A stretch of 64,000 nt of DNA, taken from Terrimonas pollutisoli. Its GTDB lineage: Bacteria; Bacteroidota; Bacteroidia; Chitinophagales; Chitinophagaceae. Below, piece by piece: positions 7,218 to 16,409 of this stretch. The stretch is from assembly GCF_029360765.1 (NCBI RefSeq), contig NZ_JARKNA010000005.1, positions 337,506-401,505 of the forward strand. The letters are read 5' to 3'. Every line of letters begins with the position of its first letter. The stretch's first letter is position 1. The translations under genes were made by a program, and so were the position numbers. The notes below the pieces were generated by a model. That model searched no databases, was not told the origin of the DNA, and was given only the letters and a program-made list of their open reading frames with translations.

Positions 7218-8774
7218 ATGAAGAAATTCGCCTTTTTACTTCTTATCATCCTGTCATTTAGTACAGGCATTGTTAAAGCACAAAATAAAGACTCAGTTAT
7301 CATTGAGGCCATTGTAAAGGAAGCAACGGAAAATTCTCAATTGGAAAAATTAGGACATGAGTTGATGGATGGCATAGGACCGAGATTAGTGGGCTCACCA
7401 CAAATGAAGCAAGCCCACGACTGGGCCATTGCCAAATACAATGACTGGGGAATAACAGCCCGCAACGAAAAATGGGGCGAATGGCGTGGCTGGGAAAGAG
7501 GCGTATCCCATATTGATATGGTCTATCCACGGGTGAAGACATTGGAAGGTATGCAATTAGCGTGGAGCCCCGGCACTAAAGGAAAAACAATCACTGCTGA
7601 AACAATTATCCTGGCCGATGCACCGGACTCTGTTTCCTTTCAGGAGTGGCTGCCTTCAGTAAAAGGAAAATTTGTACTGATCTCTATGAATCAACCGACA
7701 GGCAGGCCCGATTATAACTGGGAAGAGTTTGGTACCAAAGAATCAGTAGAAAAAATGAAAAAGGAACGTGGTGCCTTGACGGATGCCTGGCGCAAACGAA
7801 TTTCCAAAACGGGACTGACCAACAAAACACTTGCTTTGTCACTGGAAAAGGCCGGAGCAGTCGGTCTTGTCGCATCTAACTGGTCGTCGGGATTTGGCGT
7901 CAACAAAATTTTTGGAGCTAACACAACTAAAATTCCAACAGTTGATATCTCTCTTGAGGATTATGGTCTTTTATACCGGCTTACCGAATCAGGGAGTAAA
8001 CCAAAAATCAGCGTAAGGGCCGACTCAAAAGAATTGGGTTTCGTTCCCACCTTCAATACGATTGCAGAGATAAAAGGTGCTGAAAAACCTGATGAGTACG
8101 TGATGCTCTCTGCACACTTTGATTCATGGGATGGAGCCTCCGGCGCTACTGACAATGGAACCGGCACATTAACGATGATGGAAGCAATGCGCATCCTTAA
8201 AAAAATATATCCCAATCCAAAACGCACCATCTTCGTAGGTCATTGGGGGAGCGAGGAACAGGGGCTGAACGGCTCAAGGGCATTTGTAGAGGATCACCCG
8301 GAGATCATAAAAAATATCCAGGTCTTGTTTAACCAGGATAATGGAACGGGCCGCGTTGTAAATATTTCCGGGCAGGGATTTCTGCATTCGTATGACTATC
8401 TCGGACGCTGGTTGGCCAAAGTGCCGGACACTATTCGTCAACGAATCGAAACCCGTTTTCCGGGATCACCCGGTGGAGGTGGCTCTGATTATGCATCTTT
8501 TGTAGCAGCAGGAGTTCCGGCATTTTCACTAAGCTCCAATAGTTGGCTATATGGTTCTTATACCTGGCATACCAACAGGGATACTTATGACAAAATTGTT
8601 TTTGATGATGTACGCAACAACGCAATTCTTACAGCGATTTTGGCTTATATGGCCAGTGAAGACCCATCGACGGCTTCCAGGGAAAAAGCAGTTTTGCCAT
8701 TTAATCAACGAACAAAAGAACCAGGAAAATGGCCGGAACAAAAATCGCCAACCCGCAAAGGTGGGCTGGATTAA
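7218..8774 (+). CDS. Secreted M28-family zinc aminopeptidase with PA domain
   Basis: 518 residues with a clear signal peptide (MKKFAFLLLIILSFSTGIVKAQ). A PA-type insert lies around residues 130-250, and the peptidase core follows. Metal-site residues fit the M28 pattern: H300 and D302 in HFDSWDG, bridging D312 in GATDNGTG, catalytic/ligand pair E346-E347 in HWGSEEQG, an Asp in NQDNGTGR and H451 in YTWHTNRDT. The expected reaction is removal of N-terminal amino acids from peptides in the periplasm. There is no C-terminal sorting domain, so it probably stays periplasmic. The next gene begins 81 bases later. Confidence 0.92.
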   Translation: MKKFAFLLLIILSFSTGIVKAQNKDSVIIEAIVKEATENSQLEKLGHELMDGIGPRLVGSPQMKQAHDWAIAKYNDWGITARNEKWGEWRGWERGVSHIDMVYPRVKTLEGMQLAWSPGTKGKTITAETIILADAPDSVSFQEWLPSVKGKFVLISMNQPTGRPDYNWEEFGTKESVEKMKKERGALTDAWRKRISKTGLTNKTLALSLEKAGAVGLVASNWSSGFGVNKIFGANTTKIPTVDISLEDYGLLYRLTESGSKPKISVRADSKELGFVPTFNTIAEIKGAEKPDEYVMLSAHFDSWDGASGATDNGTGTLTMMEAMRILKKIYPNPKRTIFVGHWGSEEQGLNGSRAFVEDHPEIIKNIQVLFNQDNGTGRVVNISGQGFLHSYDYLGRWLAKVPDTIRQRIETRFPGSPGGGGSDYASFVAAGVPAFSLSSNSWLYGSYTWHTNRDTYDKIVFDDVRNNAILTAILAYMASEDPSTASREKAVLPFNQRTKEPGKWPEQKSPTRKGGLD

Positions 8775-8855
8775 ATAAAAACAACAGACAGTAACTATAG
8801 GCTTTATCTCTGCAAATGAAAATTTCTGCCTGTTTACAAACAACAAAGCAAACAG

Positions 8856-9377
8856 ATGAATACCTGTCAATTTTTGTTCCCCCGCAAACGGTTGCTGTTG
8901 TGTGCAATTATTTTGGCCGCAGGCTGCAATAATGCCGGAGAAAGTTCCCCAGTCGAAAAGGATGTTTCAGCATCATCGTCATCCGTGATATTTGATCAGC
9001 TGGTAGGAACCTGGGAAAACGAAAATGGAAAATCTTTTGAACGATGGACAAAAAATCCCGATGGAACATTCAACTCGAAAGTATTTTCTGTGAAAGGAAC
9101 GGATACCAGTTATACTGAAGAAGCAACCGTTTATAAAGAGAACGAAAATTGGGTATTTGAAAACAGGGTAAAAAATCAGAATGATGGAAAGGCCGTAAAA
9201 TTTACTTCAACTCAACTCTCCAATTCGAGCGTCCGGTTTAGCAATCCTGCACACGATTTTCCAACCGACGTTAATTACACGGTGATAGATTCTGCAACAG
9301 TAAGAGCATTTATTATCGGGCCTGCAGCCAACGGAGGCAAAGACACTTTTTATTTTAATTATCATAAGGTAAAATAG
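8856..9377 (+). CDS. DUF6265-like lipoprotein
   Basis: 173 residues. The N-terminus FLFPRKRLLLCAIILAAGCNN is a lipoprotein signal with the lipobox AAGC (Cys at about residue 24). The mature domain starts FDQLVGTWENENGKSFERWTK and has a late SNPAHDFPTDVNYTV block. Both features are shared with small lipocalin-like beta-barrel proteins annotated as DUF6265. Role unknown; outer-membrane anchoring is inferred. It sits between two other exported enzymes on the same strand, but spacing does not prove an operon. Confidence 0.7.
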   Translation: MNTCQFLFPRKRLLLCAIILAAGCNNAGESSPVEKDVSASSSSVIFDQLVGTWENENGKSFERWTKNPDGTFNSKVFSVKGTDTSYTEEATVYKENENWVFENRVKNQNDGKAVKFTSTQLSNSSVRFSNPAHDFPTDVNYTVIDSATVRAFIIGPAANGGKDTFYFNYHKVK

Positions 9378-9420
9378 AGAATCACTGTGATTGTTCATGA
9401 AACAGTAACTACATTTAAAA

Positions 9421-10536
9421 ATGATTGCACAAAAAGCCTTTTTTGTTTTTCTTCTTACACTGGCATTAACTGCTGGTAGCAAACTCAGGGCTCAGTATCA
9501 ACTGGATTCTATACTTCCTGTGCGGGGATTTGCAATTGCAGCACCTCCCTCTTCCTTTGTGGATTCATTCGTTCAGTTTATCGAAAAAGAACTGGCGCCA
9601 AGACAGGTAAATACATTGCTCTTACGGGTTGATTTCAATTATCAATACAGCAGCCATCCTGAACTTCGGGACAGTATTGCACTGTCAAAAAATGAAGTGA
9701 AGAAAATCGTAAATGTTTGCCGGGCAAATAAAATCAGGATCATTCCACAGATCAACCTTTTAGGCCATCAGTCCTGGGCAACAAAAACGACTAACTTATT
9801 GAAAGTATATCCCGAATTAGATGAAACTCCGGAGGTGAAAATGCCGGAGGTTTACAAATGGCCTAATGCAGATAGCTTGTATTGTAAAAGCTATTGTCCA
9901 CTGCATCCAAAAGTACATCCAATCGTGTTTGCCTTAGTGGACGAACTATGTGATGTATTTGAGACAGATGCATTTCATGCCGGAATGGACGAAGTATTTT
10001 ATATCGGCAGCGATAAATGCCCGAGATGTAAAGGAAAATCGAAAGCTAAATTATTTGCTGACGAAGTGAACCTCATCCATGATCACCTGGCAAAATCAAA
10101 CCGTGAATTATGGATCTGGGGCGACAGGATGATCGATGGCACCACCACCGGCATTGGCATGTGGGAAGCCAGTCAAAACAATACTCATGCTTCCGTTGAT
10201 ATGATCGACAAAGATGTGGTGATCTGTGACTGGCATTATGAAAGACCTGATAAGACGGCTGTTTATTTTGCCATGAAGGGATTTAGAGTGGTTACCTGTC
10301 CCTGGCGAAATCCATCAATTGCCATCACTCAGTTACAGGACATGATTGCATTTCGCAAAGGCTCAACTGTAAAAATGCAGCCGAGATTCATGGGAATGAT
10401 GCAAACCGTCTGGTCGGGAGCGCAACCATTTATAAGAGATTTTTACAGCAACAAACCAGATCAGCAGCGGGGCACTAATACGCCGCATGAAACCTTTAAA
10501 CAGCTTTTTTCTGAAATAAATAAGCTTACAAGATAA
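9421..10536 (+). CDS. Secreted glycoside hydrolase family 20-like enzyme
   Basis: 371 residues with a signal peptide (MIAQKAFFVFLLTLALTAGSKLRAQ). The mature part is a single TIM-barrel resembling beta-N-acetylhexosaminidases. The catalytic Asp-Glu pair D190-E191 lies in FHAGMDEVFYIG, the counterpart of the GH20 HIGGDE motif. Other barrel strands are seen at VNTLLLRVDFNY, IRIIPQINLLGHQ, ELWIWGDRM and VVICDWHYE. It lacks the extra N-terminal domain of classical hexosaminidases. The likely substrate is an N-acetylhexosamine-containing glycan, but specificity cannot be read. A CPRCKGKSK stretch after the catalytic pair could form a small metal or disulfide site. Confidence 0.82.
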   Translation: MIAQKAFFVFLLTLALTAGSKLRAQYQLDSILPVRGFAIAAPPSSFVDSFVQFIEKELAPRQVNTLLLRVDFNYQYSSHPELRDSIALSKNEVKKIVNVCRANKIRIIPQINLLGHQSWATKTTNLLKVYPELDETPEVKMPEVYKWPNADSLYCKSYCPLHPKVHPIVFALVDELCDVFETDAFHAGMDEVFYIGSDKCPRCKGKSKAKLFADEVNLIHDHLAKSNRELWIWGDRMIDGTTTGIGMWEASQNNTHASVDMIDKDVVICDWHYERPDKTAVYFAMKGFRVVTCPWRNPSIAITQLQDMIAFRKGSTVKMQPRFMGMMQTVWSGAQPFIRDFYSNKPDQQRGTNTPHETFKQLFSEINKLTR

Positions 10537-10563
10537 TTAACCCGGTACGTTATAAAATTATTC

Positions 10564-10992
10564 CTATTGCTCTAATAAGCTTTTCAGATCAGCCAATACC
10601 TTGTTCCAGTTTTGCAGCGAGTGCTCTTTCGTCTTTTCATCAGCAATATTGTCCTGCGTTATCACTAGTTCCGTAGCATTTCCCTTTTCCGACAATTGAT
10701 AGCTCACGTTGGCATAATTCTCAGGTTTATCTTCTTTGCCCGACATGGAGCTCCAATACGAATAGCGAAGCAATTTGCCAGGTTCAAAATCGAGGATGGT
10801 ACCTTTATCCTCATAGGTCTTGCCCTCCCACTCTCCTTTGAAAATTATCGGCCGGCCTACTTTCCAATCGGTAATGGTGTTGGTCCCAAAAAAATATTGC
10901 TTGATAATAGACGGAGTGGTTAATGCTTCCCAAACCTTTGACACTGGTGCGTTGATCACAATGCTGGTACTGCCCGTTATATTATTTTTCAT
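10564..10992 (-). CDS. SRPBCC / AHSA1-type ligand-binding protein
   Basis: 142 residues from ATG 10992, which is preceded by a GGAAGGAAA purine run; a longer frame upstream has no homology-like content. The sequence MKNNITGSTSIVINAPVSKVWEALTTPSIIKQYFFG is typical of the Bet v1/START-like AHSA1 family. The C-terminal helix NWNKVLADLKSLLEQ closes the hydrophobic cavity in that fold. Cytoplasmic; ligand unknown, and these genes often accompany ArsR-type regulators, but none is here. Convergent with the GH20-like gene. Confidence 0.88.
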   Translation of the reverse strand: MKNNITGSTSIVINAPVSKVWEALTTPSIIKQYFFGTNTITDWKVGRPIIFKGEWEGKTYEDKGTILDFEPGKLLRYSYWSSMSGKEDKPENYANVSYQLSEKGNATELVITQDNIADEKTKEHSLQNWNKVLADLKSLLEQ

Positions 10993-11178
10993 TGTTAGCT
11001 TTTCCTTCCAGCCAAAAAAATAATGCCATGTTTTGCCGGAGCAATTATTACTGTACTTCAAATAACAATAACAGCCTTTGGGCATGCTGTTTCACCGTTT
11101 GAGTAGAATGCTGTCGCACAGGATTTTTTCTTCGTAATTTATTAAGGCAACTACTTTTTTAATCTCAAAAAATAAGCG

Positions 11179-12267
11179 ATGCCAAAATTATTAACTGCGA
11201 AATCCATGCTGGTTCTATTGACCGCATTGGGTTCTACATCTTTAAGCAGCCAGGGAATTACAACCCCGCGAACTCCAAGCCCTGCTGCAACTGTCACACA
11301 GACAATTGGAATTTCCACTGTCACGATTAACTATTCAAGGCCCTCAGTAAAAGGACGACAGGTTTGGGGCAATCTTGTTCCTTATGGATGGAATGTGCAA
11401 CCTTTTGGTGCAGCAAATGAAGCTCCGTGGCGGGCCGGTGCGAACGAAAACACCACCATCCAATTTTCTCATGATGCAAAAATGGAAGGCCAGGATGTTC
11501 CAGCCGGTTTGTACGGTTTGTTTTTTGTAATTAACCGGGATAATACGGGTGAAGTCATATTATCAAAAGACAACCGTTCCTGGGGAAGCTTTTGGTATGA
11601 TCCAAAACATGATCAACTCAGGGCTAAAATTCAACTAAGAGACATTGCGCCCACTGAAATGCTTACCTATGATTTCTCAAACCTTACAAAAAATTCCGCT
11701 GAACTTAATCTTAACTGGGAGAAAAAACAGTTCCCGGTGAAAATCGAATTTGATGTTGACAAAATAGTGATGAGCAATGCTGCGGAAGAATTAAAAGGAC
11801 CTATTGGTTTCAACTGGCAAGGATATTCCAGTGCTGCTAACTATGCCCTTCAAAATAAAATCAATTACGACCAGGCGATGAAATGGATAGACCAGGCAAT
11901 CACGCAAAATAGCAATTTCACTACACTGAGTATTAAATCCAATCTGTTAAAAGAAACGGGAAAGACAGAAGAAGCTGCTAAGATGATGGCGAACGCCATA
12001 GCTATTGCAACGGAAAATGAATTGAATTTATATGGCTACCAATTACTCAACGAGGGTGCACATGATAAAGCAATCGAAATATTTAAATTAAATACACAGA
12101 GACATCCCAAAAGTGCAAATGTCTGGGACAGTCTTGGTGAAGGCTATGCGATAAAAGGTGATAAGAAAAATGCAATTGTCAACTTCAAAAAATCACTAAG
12201 CTTGAATCCTCCGGCCAATGTGAAGGCCAACTCCGAAAAATATTTAAAACAGCTTGGTGCATTATAA
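11179..12267 (+). CDS. Exported DUF2911 protein with C-terminal TPR repeats
   Basis: 362 residues with a signal peptide (about residues 1-25). Residues ~30-200 form a DUF2911 domain: ITTPRTPSPAATVTQTIG, ISTVTINYSRPSVKGRQVWG, VPYGWNVQPFGAANEAPWRAGANENTTI. The C-terminal ~150 residues form tetratricopeptide helices, the clearest being KSANVWDSLGEGYAIKGDKK followed by AIVNFKKSLSLNPPANVKA. DUF2911 is common in Bacteroidota, predicted periplasmic, and of unknown function. The TPR part suggests a protein-binding role. Confidence 0.88.
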   Translation: MPKLLTAKSMLVLLTALGSTSLSSQGITTPRTPSPAATVTQTIGISTVTINYSRPSVKGRQVWGNLVPYGWNVQPFGAANEAPWRAGANENTTIQFSHDAKMEGQDVPAGLYGLFFVINRDNTGEVILSKDNRSWGSFWYDPKHDQLRAKIQLRDIAPTEMLTYDFSNLTKNSAELNLNWEKKQFPVKIEFDVDKIVMSNAAEELKGPIGFNWQGYSSAANYALQNKINYDQAMKWIDQAITQNSNFTTLSIKSNLLKETGKTEEAAKMMANAIAIATENELNLYGYQLLNEGAHDKAIEIFKLNTQRHPKSANVWDSLGEGYAIKGDKKNAIVNFKKSLSLNPPANVKANSEKYLKQLGAL

Positions 12268-12713
12268 TTCTGAGGGTTGCATAAGTGAAAGTATGTAGTA
12301 GAACAGCTACAAACTGACAGAACAAAATTGTACGCAAGAATAGAGCATTCTACTATTTTTTTCGGCAGTCTTGTGTTGTTTCTTTGTGTTGTTGAAAGAC
12401 ATCCTGTTTTAAAATCCAAAAAATCCTTGAAAATCTGAATTCCGATATCCTGTCTTTACTTATGAAAAGCCACCCGATGTTTGCTTGCCGGGCAGAAAAA
12501 TCGGGGAAAAAGTCATCCTGTATCATTAATCTGATACTTAAAATAGCTGGGGTTAACCGATTCGCCCCTTGCTTATCAGGGGGATAGTTTTTACTATCCC
12601 CTTTTTTAACTTCTTAGCATCCATCACGAAGGGTTTACACTTATATTTTCATCCTTTAAAACTTAAAGCGACAATAAGCATTTAGTTCATTACATTTGTG
12701 CAAAACCAACAGT
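12268..12713. other. Intergenic stretch with a free-standing terminator
   Basis: No recognised gene, but a strong terminator at 12580-12607 lies more than 300 bases beyond the TPR gene. This suggests either a long 3' UTR or a short transcript of its own. A 41-codon frame (12462-12587) ends inside the terminator stem. Its composition is not convincing as protein, so a small RNA is equally possible. Confidence 0.35.
12580..12607 (+). terminator. Strong free-standing intrinsic terminator
   Basis: Perfect 9-bp stem GGGGATAGT / ACTATCCCC with a 4-base T loop and six trailing T residues. No annotated gene ends near it. Confidence 0.85.
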
Positions 12714-13115
12714 ATGAATCTTTTTGTTGCCGGCCTTCCCTATGACCTCGACGATGACGAGTTAATGGAAATATTTGAAAAATTTGGCGTTGTTAATTCC
12801 GCCAAAGTGGCAATCGATAAAGAAACTGGTAAAAGCCGGGGCTTTGGATTTGTAGATATGCAGAACGACGCCGAAGCGAGGGATGCCATTGAAAATTTGA
12901 ACGATATTTCTCTGGGTAAAAAACCTTTGGTGGTAAAACAAGCTGATGAAAGAAGTGGCGGTGGCGGATCTTCTTTTGGCGGCGGTGGTGGCAACCGTGA
13001 TCGCGGCGGAGGTTTCAATAGAGGTGGATTTAACAGCAGGCCCGGTGGTAACAGACCCGGCGGCAGCTCAAGACCAGGTCCCAACAGGGATAGCAGAGAC
13101 AGAAACCGTTATTAA
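12714..13115 (+). CDS. RRM-type RNA-binding protein with Gly/Arg-rich tail
   Basis: 133 residues from ATG 12714. One RNA recognition motif fills residues 1-80, with RNP2 LFVAGL (3-8) and RNP1 RGFGFVDM (42-49) intact, including the aromatic residues that stack on RNA. The tail (about 82-133) is a glycine, arginine and asparagine-rich low-complexity segment like those of cyanobacterial and Bacteroidota cold-induced Rbp proteins. Expected role: single-stranded RNA binding, possibly under cold or other stress. A TACATTTG sequence (12691-12698) resembles a -7 box. A terminator follows. Confidence 0.92.
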   Translation: MNLFVAGLPYDLDDDELMEIFEKFGVVNSAKVAIDKETGKSRGFGFVDMQNDAEARDAIENLNDISLGKKPLVVKQADERSGGGGSSFGGGGGNRDRGGGFNRGGFNSRPGGNRPGGSSRPGPNRDSRDRNRY

Positions 13116-13170
13116 TCTTTTTTGTTAAAACATTCCTGGTTAGCCAGGAGCAAATTAAAATAAACGAAGA

Positions 13171-13198
13171 AGTCCCGGAGTTGATCCGGGACTTTTTT
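13171..13198 (+). terminator. Intrinsic terminator of the RRM gene
   Basis: Perfect 9-bp stem AGTCCCGGA / TCCGGGACT with a 5-base loop and a TTTTT tail. A second small hairpin (CCTGG TTAG CCAGG) lies about 25 bases earlier. Confidence 0.88.
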
Positions 13199-13425
13199 AT
13201 TGGTTAAAAGTTTAAAGAAAATCGAAAAAAATTATTGGGATAACGATACTATTGAATCGGTGTTTTTTGAAAACCCTTTTGTTAAAAGAACTGCCTTGTA
13301 AATATTTTATTTCGAAGCAATTAAAAATTTCCCGTCGTAACCCTTAACAACTTCGCTTTTTGTGGCATCCTTTATGAATAATTGGTAGTGAATTAAAATT
13401 TCAAATCATTATTAAAACTACAGTT

Positions 13426-13902
13426 ATGAAAAGAATTTTTTACACTTTAAGTATTGTTGGATTAATGGCTATCCTATTTACTGCATGTAATGGTAAATCT
13501 GGAACAGCCGCTGATATGACTAAGAATCTAAACTATGCTGACACCGTCGGCCTTGCTGAGTTCCAAAACTGGAAAGCTCAAAATGAAAGAATCAATGCAA
13601 TGGATGCATATAATAAAACTAATTATGCGACCACTGCATCATCGAGATCGACAGCACGAAGGAGCTACTCAGGTACCCGTAGCGGATCTATGGTATCATC
13701 AACCGAAAACCAGGCAAAGCAAAAGAAAGGTTGGAGCAAAGCAGCCAAAGGTACTGCAATCGGCGCCGGTTCAGGGGCTGTACTGGGCGCAGTAATTAAC
13801 AAAAAGAACAGGGCACTGGGTGCTGTGATCGGTGGTGTAATTGGCGGCGGCGTTGGTTATGGCATTGGGCGTTCGCAGGACAAAAAAGATGGTCGTTATT
13901 AA
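13426..13902 (+). CDS. Lipoprotein with YMGG-like glycine zipper
   Basis: 158 residues with a lipoprotein signal (MKRIFYTLSIVGLMAILFTACNG, Cys at residue 21). The middle is polar and Ser/Arg-rich. The C-terminal third holds a glycine-zipper membrane hairpin, GTAIGAGSGAVLGAVINKKNRALGAVIGGVIGGGVGYGIG broken by a basic KKNR turn, as in YMGG/Rick-17kDa-type proteins. The outer membrane is the expected location, where such zippers may stabilise the envelope. Monocistronic, bounded by its own terminator. Confidence 0.85.
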   Translation: MKRIFYTLSIVGLMAILFTACNGKSGTAADMTKNLNYADTVGLAEFQNWKAQNERINAMDAYNKTNYATTASSRSTARRSYSGTRSGSMVSSTENQAKQKKGWSKAAKGTAIGAGSGAVLGAVINKKNRALGAVIGGVIGGGVGYGIGRSQDKKDGRY

Positions 13903-13933
13903 GACAAATAGAGTTTAGGTTAATTTATAGTGA

Positions 13934-13960
13934 GGCTTATCAAATGATAAGCCTTATCTT
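13934..13960 (+). terminator. Intrinsic terminator of the glycine-zipper lipoprotein gene
   Basis: Stem AGGCTTATC / GATAAGCCT, 9 bp, loop AAAT, followed by TATCTTTT. Confidence 0.78.
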
Positions 13961-14260
13961 TTATAAGATCCTATCATATCTGAATTAAATATTATCGGAG
14001 CCGCAAAACCTGTTAATAATATTTTAACTTCTTATCGCTTTATACGCTGATTATCCCGTTGGCATTATTTTTTCCAGTTTTATAACTGCTTTAACGAAAG
14101 AATTAAACCAACGCCAACTACTTCACGTATTTGTTATACATTTTTATTTCCGGGAATACAGTGACGTGAATTTGTCAAAGTTTTTAACCCGGCAGATTTA
14201 CAATCGCAGTGATATTTTTTGACTGCTACTATTTGATAAAAAAAACATAAAGAAAAACAC
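13961..14260. other. Intergenic stretch before the DUF4397 gene
   Basis: 300 bases of AT-rich sequence. No gene, repeat or convincing promoter box is visible. Confidence 0.4.
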
Positions 14261-14995
14261 ATGAAAAGCTCATTCTTATCCTTCAGACCTCGTGTTGCAG
14301 TGGTTAGCGGAACTCTGTTGATAGCGATTACACTTACAGCCTGTACTAAGTTTAATGACTCTGATAACTCAAGTACACCAGTAGCCGGGCTAATGGCTTT
14401 TAACCTGGCTCCAGATAAGTCCGGTATTGGGATTGCTCTTTCCAATAACAATCTTATTAATTCACCACTTACTTATACAAACTATACCGGCACCTATCAA
14501 CGGGTTTATACAGGAGCAAGAACGGTTGAGTCATTTGATGCCACGGGTGATTCAACTCTCGCCACTGTTGATTATACGTTTGAACCAAACAAGTTTTACT
14601 CATTATTCCTGGTGGGCGCAAATGGCAGTTATAAAAATGTTTTAGTCAACGATGTATTTGATAGCTTATCAAATACATCGGGCAAAGCATATGTTCGTTA
14701 TATAAACGCTATCCCGGATTCAACCAGTCCAAAAGTTACTATTACAGCCGGCGGCACCAGCCTGATTGATGGTAATGCTTCCTTCACCAATGTTTCGGAT
14801 TTTATTCCAGCAACACCGGGTGAAATAAACATCGCTGTAAAAAACGAAACAACAATCAACACCAATCGAACGATTTCCGTTGAGCAGGGAAAAGCATATA
14901 CCGTACTGTTAGTGGGTATGCCGGGCGCAACTGATAGTACCAGGGGAGTGCAAATTAAATATATCACAAATGGCAGTTTAACTAACGGTCAATAA
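14261..14995 (+). CDS. DUF4397 domain lipoprotein
   Basis: 244 residues. A lipoprotein signal sits after a short basic start (lipobox LTAC, Cys at about residue 28). The mature protein has two similar beta-rich halves: MAFNLAPDKSGIGIALSNNNL with YSLFLVGANG, and VRYINAIPDSTSPKVTITAGG with YTVLLVGMPGATDS. This is the usual DUF4397 arrangement of tandem Ig-like sandwiches. Surface or periplasmic location is inferred and the function is not known. A strong terminator follows. Confidence 0.88.
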   Translation: MKSSFLSFRPRVAVVSGTLLIAITLTACTKFNDSDNSSTPVAGLMAFNLAPDKSGIGIALSNNNLINSPLTYTNYTGTYQRVYTGARTVESFDATGDSTLATVDYTFEPNKFYSLFLVGANGSYKNVLVNDVFDSLSNTSGKAYVRYINAIPDSTSPKVTITAGGTSLIDGNASFTNVSDFIPATPGEINIAVKNETTINTNRTISVEQGKAYTVLLVGMPGATDSTRGVQIKYITNGSLTNGQ

Positions 14996-15015
14996 TTGTT
15001 ATTTATGTCCCAAAA

Positions 15016-15046
15016 AAACTCCGGCATTCAACCGGAGTTTTTTTGT
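15016..15046 (+). terminator. Intrinsic terminator of the DUF4397 gene
   Basis: Perfect 9-bp stem AAACTCCGG / CCGGAGTTT with a 7-base loop; the T run continues after the stem. Confidence 0.85.
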
Positions 15047-15243
15047 TGATAATTTCTTTACAACCAGCGCCGCTTGATTTGCCGCAATAGTTTTATTCCA
15101 ACTCTTTGATTGTGAATCGACCCAAAAATCAACAGAACCAGCTTCCCTATACGAGACAAAACAGTGGTCTCATAAATCTAAGCAGGGCCAATCATAGTGT
15201 CTTGCTTTTCGCTATTTTCATCACTGAGAAAAATCCTTCAGCC

Positions 15244-16395
15244 ATGCAATCTGCTTATGTAAAGAATTTTTTTGTCGCCGCTGCCGCGATGTTAATCAGC
15301 CATACAATCATCATTGCTCAAAGCAACCTTTCTTTAAAATATGATAACTCCTCACTCTACAGCGGCATAGAGGTTGGCTCAAAAGGGGTAAAGATGAGCC
15401 TGCTCGAAATAGGCAGGAATGCAAAAGATAATGGGTCATTCAATATTTTAAAAGATACATCCGTTAATACGGATTTCATTTCCTTCACCCCTGCCACATT
15501 TGAATCTACGTTAAAAGGATTTTACTCTTTTTATAATATCGCTGTAAAAGAATATCAAATACCAGCTGAAAAAATTTTCACTGTTATCAGCAGCGGTGTC
15601 CAGATGCAGGCTTCAAAGGATCAAAAAAACGAATGGATCAAACAACTGATCGATTCTTTCAAGACAAGGATAAATGAGAAACACCGTCATGTGGAAGTGA
15701 TTGACGCTATGCAGGAAGGACGATTATCACATTTAGGCATTGTGCCCGATGCAAGACGCTACAATACTTTCCTGATCGATATTGGCAGTGGTAATACAAA
15801 AGGCGGATATTTCCCGTATGGCAATACTACCGACTTTAAACTGTTCAATTTAAACTGGGGTACCAAAAGCACGGCAAATGCGGCTGAAAAAAGATGTGAT
15901 GAGTTTGATAAAACACTGGATAATTACAGCAAGCAGCTGTACCGTGTTTTAGTAGCTGCGGAAGAGCAGGAAATTATCTATGCAGTCAATGCAAGCGGTG
16001 CATATAATATGAATGATTATATCGCTTTCAGCGGTGGAATTGCCTGGGCTGTTGCAACACTTATAAAACCTGAGCTTATCAATAATGCGATAGTACCGGT
16101 AACATACGGGGATGTCCTGAGCTTCAGCGAAAAGCTGTATAAAAACTTCGCTTCACTTTCGGGCGAAGTACTTCCAAAAACAATAAAAGACCCTTCCATA
16201 AATAAATCATTTGCATCCAAAGAAATTAAAAGAGTACAAAAGGTTTTTGATCAGCGTTCGATGATGGCCGGCACAGGGCTTTTACTGAAGATAATGCGCC
16301 AGTTCAAATCCATCTATGAAACAAAACAATTTTACCTCGTTAAAAACGGCCAGGTAGGTTGGATTTCAGCATATGTAGATCAGCATTCGCATTGA
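15244..16395 (+). CDS. Exported actin-fold (Ppx/GppA-like) protein
   Basis: 383 residues from ATG 15244. A TTG-initiated extension of 46 residues is possible but would bury the signal peptide VKNFFVAAAAMLISHTIIIAQ. The mature part resembles the ASKHA fold of exopolyphosphatase/pppGpp phosphatase. It has a first phosphate-loop-like strand YSGIEVGSKGVKMSLLEI, a second FLIDIGSGNTKGGYF, and a third glycine-rich segment AFSGGIAWAV. The arrangement suggests nucleotide or polyphosphate binding, but in the periplasm, where ATP is scarce. The general-base Glu of Ppx cannot be assigned with certainty. Monocistronic, convergent with the SGNH gene. Confidence 0.7.
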   Translation: MQSAYVKNFFVAAAAMLISHTIIIAQSNLSLKYDNSSLYSGIEVGSKGVKMSLLEIGRNAKDNGSFNILKDTSVNTDFISFTPATFESTLKGFYSFYNIAVKEYQIPAEKIFTVISSGVQMQASKDQKNEWIKQLIDSFKTRINEKHRHVEVIDAMQEGRLSHLGIVPDARRYNTFLIDIGSGNTKGGYFPYGNTTDFKLFNLNWGTKSTANAAEKRCDEFDKTLDNYSKQLYRVLVAAEEQEIIYAVNASGAYNMNDYIAFSGGIAWAVATLIKPELINNAIVPVTYGDVLSFSEKLYKNFASLSGEVLPKTIKDPSINKSFASKEIKRVQKVFDQRSMMAGTGLLLKIMRQFKSIYETKQFYLVKNGQVGWISAYVDQHSH

Positions 16396-16409
16396 TAAAC
16401 CTACAAGAG

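Noticed and set aside
12740..13084. Proline-rich frame antisense to the RRM gene
   Set aside because: It is the mirror of the glycine-rich tail codons of the RRM gene.
15106..15243. N-terminal extension of the Ppx-like protein
   Set aside because: It would start at TTG and place a signal peptide internally; ATG 15244 gives a normal exported protein.
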